Source: CAYSBE01 sp046309355 (GTDB lineage: Bacteria; Bacteroidota; Bacteroidia; UKL13-3). From it: a stretch of 34,700 nucleotides of DNA. Position 1 is the stretch's first letter. Each line of letters begins with the position of its first letter. A program made the translations under genes and the position numbers. Shown here one piece after another: positions 24,863-32,427 of the stretch. The stretch is from positions 1 to 34,700 of the forward strand of contig JBKCPL010000056.1 in assembly GCA_046309355.1 (NCBI GenBank), in the 5' to 3' direction. Below the pieces are notes generated by a model, which made no database searches, was not told the DNA's origin, and saw nothing but the letters and a program-made list of their open reading frames with translations.

Positions 24863-25285
24863 TTAATCAAAAAGGTGTTTAAAGGATTCGGGCAAGGCAA
24901 CAGTTTTATGAGCGGTATAATCATAGCATACCATGCCTGTTTTGGCTTCGCACACCACATTGCCCGATGAGGCATCCAAGAAGCGGTAAAACAGATTAAA
25001 GCTACGCACACCAAAATCGGCTGCCGTTACTTGTACGTTTAATACCATACCATAAAAGCATTCACGTTTGAACACAATGGCACAGTCACCCATTATCACC
25101 GAGGCTCCCCCAATATCCATTTCAGATAACGTAAAGTGAGAAAAGAAGTGCATACGTGCTTCATGCATATACTTCATATACGCATCGTTGCTCAGGTGGT
25201 TGCCGTAGTTGATATCAGAAATACGTACACTTAATTGTGTTTGGGTATGATGAAAGTCGGGTAAAACCAATTTTAGTCGAGCCAT
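24863..25285 (-). CDS. Hotdog-fold acyl-CoA thioesterase (4HBT type)
   Basis: 140 residues. ISDINYGNHLSNDAYMKYMHEAR (about 23-45) is the YbgC/4HBT motif; here Asn and His replace the D-x-x-G-H-V-N-N pattern in the form INYGNHLSND, as is common in Bacteroidota members. The rest (CAIVFKRECFYGMVLNVQV, FRFLDASSGNVVCEAKTGMV) follows the hotdog strands. It likely hydrolyses acyl-CoA, but the substrate is unknown. It lies 65 bases upstream of RNase R on the same strand. Confidence 0.9.
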   Translation of the reverse strand: MARLKLVLPDFHHTQTQLSVRISDINYGNHLSNDAYMKYMHEARMHFFSHFTLSEMDIGGASVIMGDCAIVFKRECFYGMVLNVQVTAADFGVRSFNLFYRFLDASSGNVVCEAKTGMVCYDYTAHKTVALPESFKHLFD

Positions 25286-25390
25286 ATATTACCGTATTTA
25301 TTTAATTCTATTTTCTATGAGTATATGAATTTAATCAATAAAATTTTTAGCCTTATAAAGATTCAAAAATACATCAAACAATGGCAATAA
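25286..25390. other. A/T-rich spacer without a recognisable gene
   Basis: A/T-rich sequence between the thioesterase start and the orphan sorting-domain fragment. It must hold the thioesterase promoter on the minus strand, but no convincing TTG/TAnnTTTG pair is visible. I see no open frame or RNA structure in it. Confidence 0.6.
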
Positions 25391-25636
25391 TACCTACACA
25401 ATAAAACTCATACTTTATTTCTTATACTGGCGTGTTTAAATTTCGATTTCACCGGTGATGCCAACCTACGCATGAAGATTTATACTTCAGTTGGTCAGGA
25501 GATTTTTCCATATTTTATGCAGGTACAAGAGGGCAATACGCATATTCCTTTAATGCTGAATTTGCCTTCAAGACTGTATATGGCAACCATTGCATTAAAT
25601 GGCGAAGTAGTTACACGTCAGTTTGTTGTAAAGTAG
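25391..25636 (+). pseudogene. Orphan T9SS type A C-terminal sorting-domain fragment
   Basis: An open frame without a proper start ends in a recognisable T9SS sorting domain: FDFTGDANLRMKIYTSVGQE, then a variable loop, VQEGNTHIPLMLNLPSRLYM, and ATIALNGEVVTRQFVVK before the TAG at 25634. The pattern (IY...GQE, a G-N-T-H-I-P-L strand, LPS..Y.A.I, the closing Q-F-V-V-K) is that of domains which send cargo through type IX secretion. The YPNP strand and the whole cargo are missing. Upstream of about 25436 the frame is A/T-rich with no match. It is best read as the 3' remnant of a deleted surface-protein gene. ATG 25472 could still encode 54 residues. A strong terminator follows. Confidence 0.72.
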
Positions 25637-25659
25637 TATTCACTTTAGTAAATTACAGA

Positions 25660-25694
25660 GGCTCGCGCAACGAAGTTGCGCGGGCCTTTTTTTT
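25660..25694 (+). terminator. Strong intrinsic terminator
   Basis: GGCTCGCGCAAC (25660-25671) pairs along its full length with GTTGCGCGGGCC (25675-25686), with one T-G wobble and a GAA loop, then eight T (25687-25694). It begins 24 bases after the stop of the orphan sorting-domain fragment, and so would have ended that gene's transcript. It also rules out the TTG at 25676 as the start of the next gene. Confidence 0.92.
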
Positions 25695-25729
25695 ATTATC
25701 TTGCCTATGTTTTGAACTACTCTCCGTAT

Positions 25730-26893
25730 ATGCAATTTCTGTTTTGGATGGGTTTTATACTCATGGCACATTCGTATGTGGTTTATCCGATGCTGCTGTT
25801 ATACTTGGCCAGGGGCAAAAAGCTATTCAAACAAGTATCACATGAGCCTAAAGTAATTGTATTGATGGCCGTTTACAATGCCGGGCAGGGTATTCAAAAA
25901 AAAGTAGAATCGGTTTTAAATTCTAGTTATCCTCACACTAAAATACTGTTTTATATCGGTTCCGACTGTTCAACCGATGCAACCGACACCATACTATACA
26001 ACTGTGCTAATTCCGATAACCGAATTCGTTTTACGCGCTTTGACAGCCGAACTGGTAAAATCGGAGTAATAAATGCGCTGTATGAAAAGGCCTTGTCTGA
26101 AAATAAATCGGATGAATGCATTTTTATTTCTACTGACGTTACGGCCATTTTCCATAAGGACTGCATACGTGAGCTCGTTTCCTGCTTTGCCGATGAAAAA
26201 GTAGGTGTCGTGGGTAGTTACATCGTTAAAGGAGATGTTCGTGCCGATGGTATTTCAGGTCAGGAAAAAGCCTATTACAAACGAGAACTGGAGATGAAAT
26301 ACCACGAGGGAGTATTGTGGGGAAGTGCCATGGGTGTGTTCGGTGCATGTTTTGCCATAAGGCCAAACGTATTCACACGGGTACCTACTCACTATTTAGT
26401 AGATGATTTTTTCATCTCTATGTCGGCATTGCAAAAAGGCTATAAAGTGGTACAGGATAATCAAGCTTACATTTACATGAACGTGCCCAACGATTCATCC
26501 ATTGAGTACCGAAGAAAAGTTCGCATAGCAGCTGGTAATTTTCAAAATCTGAAACATTTCAGTTCTATGCTCTTTACGGGGTCAACTACTGCATTTGCCT
26601 ACTGGTCGCATAAAGTAATACGCTGGCTTGGCCCCTTTTTCATTTTAATGTGTCTCATTTCATCGTCAATGCTTGTAAATCATCACTTCATTTATAAAGC
26701 TGCTTTCTATGTACAGGCCTTTTTGCTGCTAACTCCCTTGTTCAATTATTTATTAAAGACCATTCATATACACATTCCCCTGTTGCGTTTTGCTTCCCAT
26801 TTTTATACCATGAATGCAGGCATACTCATGGGATTCATAAAATACATACGCGGCATACGCAGCAGTGTGTGGGAGCCTACGGCACGTAACTAG
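25730..26893 (+). CDS. Membrane-anchored family 2 glycosyltransferase
   Basis: 387 residues from ATG 25730. An N-terminal helix (MQFLFWMGFILMAHSYVVYP) is followed by the GT-A domain: VIVLMAVYNAGQGIQKKVES, YIGSDCSTDATDTIL, FISTDVTAIFHKD in the DxD position, GACFAIRPNVF, HYLVDDFFISMSAL (acidic base region), and RRKVRIAAGNFQNL, the Q/RxxRW-like segment. Three C-terminal helices follow. The layout is that of a processive or lipid-linked sugar transferase of the cellulose/hyaluronan-synthase-like group. The product is unknown and no partner genes are adjacent. The frame extends up to TTG 25676, but that is inside the terminator hairpin. Convergent with gldB. Confidence 0.92.
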   Translation: MQFLFWMGFILMAHSYVVYPMLLLYLARGKKLFKQVSHEPKVIVLMAVYNAGQGIQKKVESVLNSSYPHTKILFYIGSDCSTDATDTILYNCANSDNRIRFTRFDSRTGKIGVINALYEKALSENKSDECIFISTDVTAIFHKDCIRELVSCFADEKVGVVGSYIVKGDVRADGISGQEKAYYKRELEMKYHEGVLWGSAMGVFGACFAIRPNVFTRVPTHYLVDDFFISMSALQKGYKVVQDNQAYIYMNVPNDSSIEYRRKVRIAAGNFQNLKHFSSMLFTGSTTAFAYWSHKVIRWLGPFFILMCLISSSMLVNHHFIYKAAFYVQAFLLLTPLFNYLLKTIHIHIPLLRFASHFYTMNAGILMGFIKYIRGIRSSVWEPTARN

Positions 26894-26897
26894 TGCT

Positions 26898-27956
26898 TTA
26901 CTTAGGTCTGTATTTGCTTTGTTTTAAAATCTTTTCGTAATCTGTTTCATCCATCAGTTGCTTCAGCGAAACTTCAGGATGTTCATTCATGTATGCATTC
27001 ACTATTTGCCAGCCTGTATACACTCCTATGGCAGGTGCTGATTGTGGTGGAACGCCATCGGCTACGGTAAATGGACCATCGTTGAAGTAGCGCATATAAC
27101 GGGCCGATTCCTGCTGATAAAGCATTTCTTTTTCTACATAATGTGCCCACATTTCAGCTTCATTTTCTCGGCACCAGTTTAGCTGCGCTTCGGTGTAGCC
27201 AAGTATAATGGTATCCTGCACATGCGGTAGTAATGCTTTTGTAAAATACCTGTATTTGCCCTCTTGAATCATCATGGCAAAAAAGCGGTTTTCATTTCCT
27301 GTTTGATCTTCGTATAGGCTAATGGCCAGCGATTTTACCGCATTAGGCGCTATGTAGTAAGGTTGTAATTTGCGTACCATGAAATCAGGAAATCGTAAAG
27401 CATCATAATAACTTTTGAAAACGCGATTTAAATACATATCCAGTCCTATTCCAATACTGTTTTCATATGAAATGTTGGCGAAGCCAAACTCCGATACGAA
27501 GGTTATAAATCGGGGTATCGTTTGGTTGGGAAATTGTGCTTTATATATGCCCATAGCTTCCGTCAGCTCTTTTTCTACTGTGCTTAGGTCTGTAAATGCA
27601 GAATCCGTCAGTCTGTTTAATTCACGAAAAGGTTTGTAGTATATTAATTGCTGCAGCGCACGGCTATACAGGCTATCATCAGGCAGGTTTTCAAATGCCA
27701 GCACTTCCGACATGTAAAAGGTGTAAAAAGAACCGTACTTTGCATACAAGTGCTCAGCACATGATGTGTCAGTTGAATTTCCGCAACCAATTAAATCCTT
27801 ATCAAACCGAACGAGCTTGACCTCTTCTATTGAGGCTGCTTCAAACTTGCGTTGTGAGTGATTTTCTGTATTCGTGCAGGATACTGCAACTGCCAATGTG
27901 CAAAACAGGTATAAAAAGCTGCGATGAAATGATTTATTTCGTATTTTACTATTCAT
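26898..27956 (-). CDS. gldB: Gliding motility lipoprotein GldB
   Basis: 352-residue lipoprotein (signal MNSKIRNKSFHRSFLYLFCT followed by LAVAVSC, Cys 27 acylated). VKLVRFDKDLI near the start, and GVPPQSAPAIGVYTGWQIV with NAYMNEHPEVSLKQLMDETD near the end, are GldB signatures. GldB is needed for gliding in Flavobacterium johnsoniae, but homologues occur in non-gliders, so motility cannot be concluded. No gldC lies beside it here. The ATG at 27956 overlaps the start of the divergent barrel gene, so its promoter must lie inside that gene. NAD synthetase lies just beyond, an association I recall from other Bacteroidota. Confidence 0.9.
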   Translation of the reverse strand: MNSKIRNKSFHRSFLYLFCTLAVAVSCTNTENHSQRKFEAASIEEVKLVRFDKDLIGCGNSTDTSCAEHLYAKYGSFYTFYMSEVLAFENLPDDSLYSRALQQLIYYKPFRELNRLTDSAFTDLSTVEKELTEAMGIYKAQFPNQTIPRFITFVSEFGFANISYENSIGIGLDMYLNRVFKSYYDALRFPDFMVRKLQPYYIAPNAVKSLAISLYEDQTGNENRFFAMMIQEGKYRYFTKALLPHVQDTIILGYTEAQLNWCRENEAEMWAHYVEKEMLYQQESARYMRYFNDGPFTVADGVPPQSAPAIGVYTGWQIVNAYMNEHPEVSLKQLMDETDYEKILKQSKYRPK

Positions 27957-27957
27957 G

Positions 27958-28680
27958 ATGCAAAACTATATTTTCAAATCCGTATTCGTTGTGCTGTTGT
28001 TAACAATTACTGCTGCACAGGCTCAAATTCGATTTGGATTACGTGTAGCCCCTCACGTAACCTGGGGTATTAGCGATAATAAAAGTACAACAACTAGTAC
28101 TACACGTTTTAATGCATCGTACGGCTTTATGCTCGATTATTATTTTACCGAGAATTATGCCATTGCCACAGAGTTCAGCATGCAGTACTTTGGTGCCAAT
28201 CTCATTCTTGACAAATCGCGTTTTACATCGGTAACCCATAATACAGTTAGCCATATTTATCCAACCAATATCACATACGATTACAGGCTACAATACTTTA
28301 GTTTTCCTCTGCTTATAAAAATGCGCACGAAAGAAATCGGGTACAACAGGTACTACGGTGAATTTGGTTTTGCACTCTCGATTTTGAACAGCGCTAAAGC
28401 GGATATTGAATACGGAAGTCTGCGAATAGAAAATTCCAACATCAATGAGCCGGACGCACAGGATGTGTTCCGTATTCAAGCTCCGCAAAGCTATAGCGAT
28501 AAGGTCTCTTCCTTTAGGAGTGGAATACTTATTGGTGCAGGCTTACAGCGCAATTTTTTCGGTAACTCCCTTTTAATAACAGGTCTGCGTTACGAGAACG
28601 GATTGACCGGATTTACAGAAGATGATAAATGGAAAACCCGACTTCACTTTTTAGCGTTAAATCTTGGCATATTATTTTAA
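27958..28680 (+). CDS. Outer-membrane beta-barrel protein (porin family, OMP_b-brl type)
   Basis: About 240 residues. Signal peptide MQNYIFKSVFVVLLLTITAA followed by QAQ, then alternating beta strands (IRFGLRVAPHVTWGISD, YGFMLDYYFTENYAIATEFS, YRLQYFSFPLLIKMRT, YYGEFGFALSI, LLITGLRYENGLTGF), ending FLALNLGILF with a terminal Phe. This is an 8- to 10-strand barrel of the family often labelled PorT-like; the true T9SS PorT motifs (near KRLHFGF) are absent. ATG 27955 or 27958 are both possible; 27955 overlaps the gldB start codon. The function is unknown. NAD synthetase follows closely. Confidence 0.85.
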   Translation: MQNYIFKSVFVVLLLTITAAQAQIRFGLRVAPHVTWGISDNKSTTTSTTRFNASYGFMLDYYFTENYAIATEFSMQYFGANLILDKSRFTSVTHNTVSHIYPTNITYDYRLQYFSFPLLIKMRTKEIGYNRYYGEFGFALSILNSAKADIEYGSLRIENSNINEPDAQDVFRIQAPQSYSDKVSSFRSGILIGAGLQRNFFGNSLLITGLRYENGLTGFTEDDKWKTRLHFLALNLGILF

Positions 28681-28687
28681 TACCCAT

Positions 28688-30340
28688 TTGCAACCACTAA
28701 ACATATGTACAGCTCAGCTCAATTACCACACGGGTAACTTTGAGCACAACACAGCAAAAATTATTGCGGCCATACAGCAGGCGCAGGCACAGCAGTGCGA
28801 CCTTATCGTTTTCTCCGAACTGTGTGTGTGCGGTTATCCTCCTCGCGATTTTTTGGAATTCGCTGATTTTATAGAGCAGTCGCAGCAAGCGGTTCTTGAA
28901 ATTGCAACGCACTGCAAAAGCATTGCTGCCATAGTAGGTGCCCCTTCTGTAAATCCTGTGCTTGAAGGAAAGGATTTATACAATTCAGCCTATTTTTTGT
29001 ACAACGGTAAAGTGCAACAGGTCGTTCACAAATCTCTTTTACCCAACTACGATATATTTGACGAGTACCGCTACTTTGAGCCCAATCACGAATTTAATTG
29101 CATCGAGTTTAAAGGGTACAAACTTGCAGTGACCATTTGTGAAGATTTGTGGAATGTAGACGATAACCCTATGTATAGGCAATCGCCTATGGAGCAATTA
29201 AAACTGCATGAGCCTCATATCATCATCAATATTGCTGCCTCGCCTTATTCGCAAAAGCAACTTGAATCGCGCAATGACGTCTTGTATAAAAATGTTGTTC
29301 GGTACGCTTTGCCCTTGCTTTATGTAAACATGACAGGCGCACAAACACATCTTATTTTTGACGGTGGAAGCATGGCCATTAACGCACATGCGGAGATTAT
29401 AGACAGACACAATCACTTCGAAGAAGATTTAGGTTATTACCAGCTTCATGGCCGCCAACTGAGTGTACTGCAAAATCACAGTCCGTATACTGAATTGACT
29501 CCTATGGAACAAATCAGACGGGCACTTATTACCGGCATTCGTGAGTACTTTCACAAGCAGGGATTTAAGCAATGCATTATTGGGCTGTCGGGTGGCATTG
29601 ATTCAGCGCTGGTAACGGCATTGGCGGTACAAGCGCTCGGGCATAAACAGGTGAAAGTGCTATTGCTGCCCTCTGAGTTTTCATCACAGCATTCGATTAC
29701 CGATTCGGTAGATATGATTAATCGATTGGACATTGAGTATTCAACCATTTCTATTGCCGATGCTTATGCTAGTGTAGAAAAGGCATTAGCTCCCGAGTTT
29801 AAAAATACGGATTTCGGCATAGCCGAAGAAAATATTCAATCGCGCCTGCGAGGGCTTTTACTGATGGCCATGAGCAATAAGTTTGGGTATATTTTATTAA
29901 ACACATCGAACAAAAGTGAGCTGGCTGTGGGCTATGGCACATTGTACGGGGATATGTGCGGTGGATTATCTGTTATAGGAGATTTGTACAAAACGCAGGT
30001 ATACGAGCTGGCTCGTCACATCAATGCAATGAATAACTGCATACCCGAATCCATACTCACGAAAGAGCCATCAGCAGAGTTGAGGCCTAACCAAAAAGAC
30101 AGTGATTCATTGCCTCCTTACGAAGTGTTGGATCAAATACTTTACGCATATATCGAAGAGCGCAAAAGTCCGCGTGAAATTATACAACTGACAGGCGATG
30201 AAACGTTGGTAAAAATGGTTTTGAAAATGGTGAATACCAATGAATGGAAAAGACTTCAGGCTCCGCCAGTATTGCGTGTTTCTACCAAGGCATTTGGTCC
30301 GGGACGCAGAATGCCTATAGTGGCAAAATACTTAAACTAG
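28688..30340 (+). CDS. nadE: Glutamine-dependent NAD+ synthetase
   Basis: Last step of NAD synthesis: amidates deamido-NAD using ammonia from glutamine. 550 residues from TTG 28688. The N-terminal nitrilase-fold glutaminase has the E44, K115, C151 triad (FSELCVCGYPP, VHKSLLPNYDIFDEYRYF, TICEDLWN). The C-terminal synthetase has the pyrophosphate loop SGGIDS at 301-306 (IGLSGGIDSALVTALAV) and NTSNKSELAVGYGTLYGDMC. No ATG exists near the expected N-terminus; TTG 28688 gives MQPLNICTAQLNYHTGNFEH, close to the family start, while TTG 28664 would overlap the barrel gene by 17 bases. Confidence 0.95.
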   Translation: MQPLNICTAQLNYHTGNFEHNTAKIIAAIQQAQAQQCDLIVFSELCVCGYPPRDFLEFADFIEQSQQAVLEIATHCKSIAAIVGAPSVNPVLEGKDLYNSAYFLYNGKVQQVVHKSLLPNYDIFDEYRYFEPNHEFNCIEFKGYKLAVTICEDLWNVDDNPMYRQSPMEQLKLHEPHIIINIAASPYSQKQLESRNDVLYKNVVRYALPLLYVNMTGAQTHLIFDGGSMAINAHAEIIDRHNHFEEDLGYYQLHGRQLSVLQNHSPYTELTPMEQIRRALITGIREYFHKQGFKQCIIGLSGGIDSALVTALAVQALGHKQVKVLLLPSEFSSQHSITDSVDMINRLDIEYSTISIADAYASVEKALAPEFKNTDFGIAEENIQSRLRGLLLMAMSNKFGYILLNTSNKSELAVGYGTLYGDMCGGLSVIGDLYKTQVYELARHINAMNNCIPESILTKEPSAELRPNQKDSDSLPPYEVLDQILYAYIEERKSPREIIQLTGDETLVKMVLKMVNTNEWKRLQAPPVLRVSTKAFGPGRRMPIVAKYLN

Positions 30341-30807
30341 GAAGCAATAGGCAGTTTACGAATGCGTTTTAATGGTCCGCTGCAGTAACTTTCGTGGCAT
30401 TTAACACACGCATTAATCATCAGGTTGTAGTATTGCTTATGATTGTTATCAGCCGACATCAGGTTGCGGTAAGCCTCCTGAAATAAACGTGCGTTTTCAA
30501 AAAACTGAGGCTCCAGCACATTCGGGTCAGTGGGTTCAACCAGATAAAAGCGGATAAACGGATACCTGAGTGAATCCGGCTTTTCACCTCGCACGATAAG
30601 CGTCTTGATACTATCCGCCTGAATAGCCATCTGGCGCATCATTAGTGCCATGGGTTTGGCATTATTAGGGTCTTTGATGGTTTCAGTTTCGCATTCAGCA
30701 GTAGTGCTGTCTTTCGATGCATTTTCAGCTACCTGTGTTGTCGACTGATTGCATGCCCATATAAAAGCCGTGGCAAAAGCCACGGCAATAAGTGATTTCA
30801 AGCGCAT
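30337..30807 (-). CDS. Lipoprotein with one c-type heme site
   Basis: 156 residues. A lipoprotein signal MRLKSLIAVAFATAFIWAC (Cys 19) is followed by a short polar linker and a helical domain. A single CVKCH near residue 138 (NACVKCHESYCSGPLKRIRK) is the c-type heme-binding motif, placed at the C-terminal end as in cytochrome c-prime-like helical proteins. A further Cys four residues later (SYC) is unusual. It probably carries electrons or senses a ligand in the periplasm; no oxidase or reductase lies next to it. It starts 4 bases after the DUF4920 gene, the likely partner. Convergent with nadE, with a 4-base overlap. Confidence 0.8.
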   Translation of the reverse strand: MRLKSLIAVAFATAFIWACNQSTTQVAENASKDSTTAECETETIKDPNNAKPMALMMRQMAIQADSIKTLIVRGEKPDSLRYPFIRFYLVEPTDPNVLEPQFFENARLFQEAYRNLMSADNNHKQYYNLMINACVKCHESYCSGPLKRIRKLPIAS

Positions 30808-30811
30808 ACGA

Positions 30812-31285
30812 TTATTTCAGAATTACTCCGCTGGCTTCAAAAACAAGTTCTTTTTTAGGAGTAGTGATAGCAGCTATTTCATCTGCTGATTGCCCCGCAT
30901 CTTTGGCATATTCCTGTAAGTCGGCAACGCTGGTTTCCTCTATTTTGGCAATACCTTCGGCAATAGCTGTTTTACCTTGGCAATCTTTTGGCATAAAAAA
31001 GCCGTAGTCTTTAAAAGTAATACGCAGGCCTTTGCCATCAGCGGTTTTAAGTTCCATCCAGCAGCCTTTTTTCTGGCACACATCGGTCACTGTACCGGCA
31101 ATCTTTACAGGCATTTCAGTTTTATCGCCCATAGCGGTGTTTAGTTCATCTACGGATAGGGCATTTTCATCGGTAATTTTTTCACCGTAGTAGGTAGCTT
31201 CAGCCGTAGATTTTTCAGCAGGAGTGGTGGTTGAGTTACAGGCTGCAACGGCAGCAGTGAATGCGATAAGAATAAATTTTTTCAT
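30812..31285 (-). CDS. DUF4920-type lipoprotein
   Basis: 157 residues from ATG 31285. Signal MKKFILIAFTAAVAAC (Cys 16), then a single OB-like beta domain: YYGEKITDENALSVDELNTA, VKIAGTVTDVCQKKGCWMEL, LRITFKDYGFFMPKDCQGKT, AIAEGIAKIEE. The CQKKGCWM cysteine pair is the family hallmark and suggests metal or redox chemistry, but the function is not known to me. The open frame continues upstream to 31471 across the tRNA-Cys gene, which shows that the earlier start is false. It is followed 4 bases later by the CxxCH lipoprotein. Confidence 0.88.
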   Translation of the reverse strand: MKKFILIAFTAAVAACNSTTTPAEKSTAEATYYGEKITDENALSVDELNTAMGDKTEMPVKIAGTVTDVCQKKGCWMELKTADGKGLRITFKDYGFFMPKDCQGKTAIAEGIAKIEETSVADLQEYAKDAGQSADEIAAITTPKKELVFEASGVILK

Positions 31286-31340
31286 ATGTAAAGTATGTAT
31301 TGTTTGGATGTTTATAGAGGTGCAAAAATAAACATATGTG

Positions 31341-31370
31341 TTGGTTGGCAAAACAATATCTGTATATTTG
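31341..31370 (+). promoter_or_regulatory. Promoter of tRNA-Cys
   Basis: TTG at 31341-31343, a 19-base spacer and a perfect TATATTTG -7 box at 31363-31370. The tRNA begins 10 bases after the box. This is the best-formed promoter in the window and a good reference for the others. Confidence 0.8.
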
Positions 31371-31379
31371 CTGACCAAC

Positions 31380-31450
31380 GGTACCGTGGCCGAGAGGCTA
31401 GGCAGAGGTCTGCAAAACCTTTTACAGCAGTTCGAATCTGCTCGGTACCT
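31380..31450 (+). tRNA. tRNA-Cys (GCA)
   Basis: 71-base cloverleaf without encoded CCA. The acceptor stem GGTACCG (31380-31386) pairs with CGGTACC (31443-31449), with discriminator T at 31450 as expected for Cys. The anticodon GCA is at 31412-31414 in the loop CTGCAAA. The T arm CAGCAGTTCGAATCTGCTC has the TTCGAAT loop. It has its own promoter and terminator, so it is a single-gene transcript. Confidence 0.97.
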
Positions 31451-31459
31451 CATAAAGAT

Positions 31460-31490
31460 ACGGCCTTCCACGTTGTGGTAGGCCGTTTTT
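31460..31490 (+). terminator. Terminator of tRNA-Cys
   Basis: ACGGCCTTCCAC (31460-31471) pairs with GTGGTAGGCCGT (31475-31486), with one T-T mismatch and a GTT loop, followed by a T run to 31490. Confidence 0.9.
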
Positions 31491-31605
31491 GCTTTATGAT
31501 AGCCTAGTATATATTAATACACCAATCGAGCATTTATGGTATTTCAAGAGTCAACGTTATCACAACCTCTTTACAATCGCATCTCGTTTCTTACCTGCAG
31601 CTTCA

Positions 31606-31724
31606 CTTACATCTCACATCTATCGTCTCCCGTCTCCCATCTTACATCTCAAATCTTACATCTCAAATCTTACATCTCCCGTCTCTCGTCTCTCGCCTCT
31701 CGTCTCCCGTCTCATATCTCCTCA
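31606..31724. repeat. Degenerate heptanucleotide tandem repeat
   Basis: Seventeen consecutive 7-base units all beginning CT, in register from 31606 to 31724. Main variants are CTTACAT, CTCAAAT, CTCCCGT and CTCTCGT; the last unit is the least regular. The plus strand is almost purely pyrimidine with scattered A/G. There are no unique spacers, so it is not a CRISPR array. The open frames seen through it have a reading pattern forced by the repeat and are not genes. It fills the gap between the tRNA-Cys terminator and the end of the YqgE gene. Confidence 0.88.
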
Positions 31725-31727
31725 CAT

Positions 31728-32309
31728 TCAATTCCACTGTGGATCTTCCGGAGCATTAGCCATATGGGCATAATCTTTACCCAACTGCTTCACTATGTTC
31801 CCCCACATACTGTCTATATTATCGTCAAAAATCCAGTCGGGTCTGCGAAGGTGCGCTGTCCACCAGGCTAATTGGTCGATCTCTTCTTCCACTTGTTGCG
31901 GTGCCCAGCCCGAATATCCTACAAAAAATCGGATGTGCTGTTGGGGCAACTCACCCGACCGTAATAAAGCATTGAGTTCTTCAATATCTCCACCCCAGTA
32001 TAAATCGTGCAGTATATGTCTGGCTTCCGGAACTTTGATTGTTGACCGATACAGATAATGCAGGGTATTTGGCTCTACCGGCCCACCATAAAAAACAGGA
32101 TAATCATTTTCGAGCATGTCAGGTACCAACTCACTCGTTGTTACACTTAGCAATCGGTTTACCACAAAGCCAACGGAGCCTTCCTCATTATGTTCGCACA
32201 GTAGCACCACTGTTCTTCTGAAATTAGGGTCATCCAGAAACGGTTCACTAAGCAACAAGCCTCCCTTATGCGGTCCGGGTTGGTTTCCTTTTATCTCGGT
32301 TATTTTCAT
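31728..32309 (-). CDS. YqgE/AlgH family protein
   Basis: 193 residues from ATG 32309. Conserved segments: GGLLLSEPFLDDPNFRRTVV, LLCEHNEEGSVGFVVNR, FYGGPVEPNTLHYLY and IRFFVGYSGWAPQQVEEEI. The fold is known but the biochemical function is not; AlgH has been linked to alginate regulation in Pseudomonas. An upstream extension to 32462 runs through the terminator at 32364-32399, so it is not coding. The heptanucleotide array begins 4 bases beyond the stop. Confidence 0.92.
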   Translation of the reverse strand: MKITEIKGNQPGPHKGGLLLSEPFLDDPNFRRTVVLLCEHNEEGSVGFVVNRLLSVTTSELVPDMLENDYPVFYGGPVEPNTLHYLYRSTIKVPEARHILHDLYWGGDIEELNALLRSGELPQQHIRFFVGYSGWAPQQVEEEIDQLAWWTAHLRRPDWIFDDNIDSMWGNIVKQLGKDYAHMANAPEDPQWN

Positions 32310-32363
32310 ACATGCAATTAGCTGAATTAAATGAATGAACAATACACCATTCATCCACATCAT

Positions 32364-32399
32364 AAAAAAAAGCGCAGCGGGCATAACCCGCTGCGCTTT
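32364..32399 (-). terminator. Strong intrinsic terminator after the T9SS cargo gene
   Basis: On the minus strand a perfect 13-bp stem (AAAGCGCAGCGGG with CCCGCTGCGCTTT, five-base loop, 32399-32369) is followed by a T run to 32364. It ends transcripts of the gene at 32428-33108 and insulates the YqgE gene. Confidence 0.93.
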
Positions 32400-32427
32400 G
32401 GTATTTTCTGAACTATTATCGAGGGAG

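Noticed and set aside
25676..25729. TTG start of the glycosyltransferase at 25676
   Set aside because: It lies in the 3' arm of the terminator stem; ATG 25730 gives a normal N-terminal helix.
27958..28680. Identification of the barrel gene as T9SS component PorT
   Set aside because: The protein shares the barrel type but lacks the KRxHFGFxxG-like start and other PorT features; only the generic barrel family call is supported.
31286..31471. N-terminal extension of the DUF4920 protein
   Set aside because: The extension would read through the tRNA-Cys gene on the other strand and precedes a perfect lipoprotein signal at ATG 31285.
31606..31724. CRISPR array
   Set aside because: Units are 7 bases, contiguous and degenerate, with no spacers and no cas genes nearby.
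31489..31871. Plus-strand open frames of 94 and 111 residues
   Set aside because: They run through the 7-base repeat array (SPVSRLS/LTSQILHLKSY-like patterns come from the repeat) and the antisense of YqgE.
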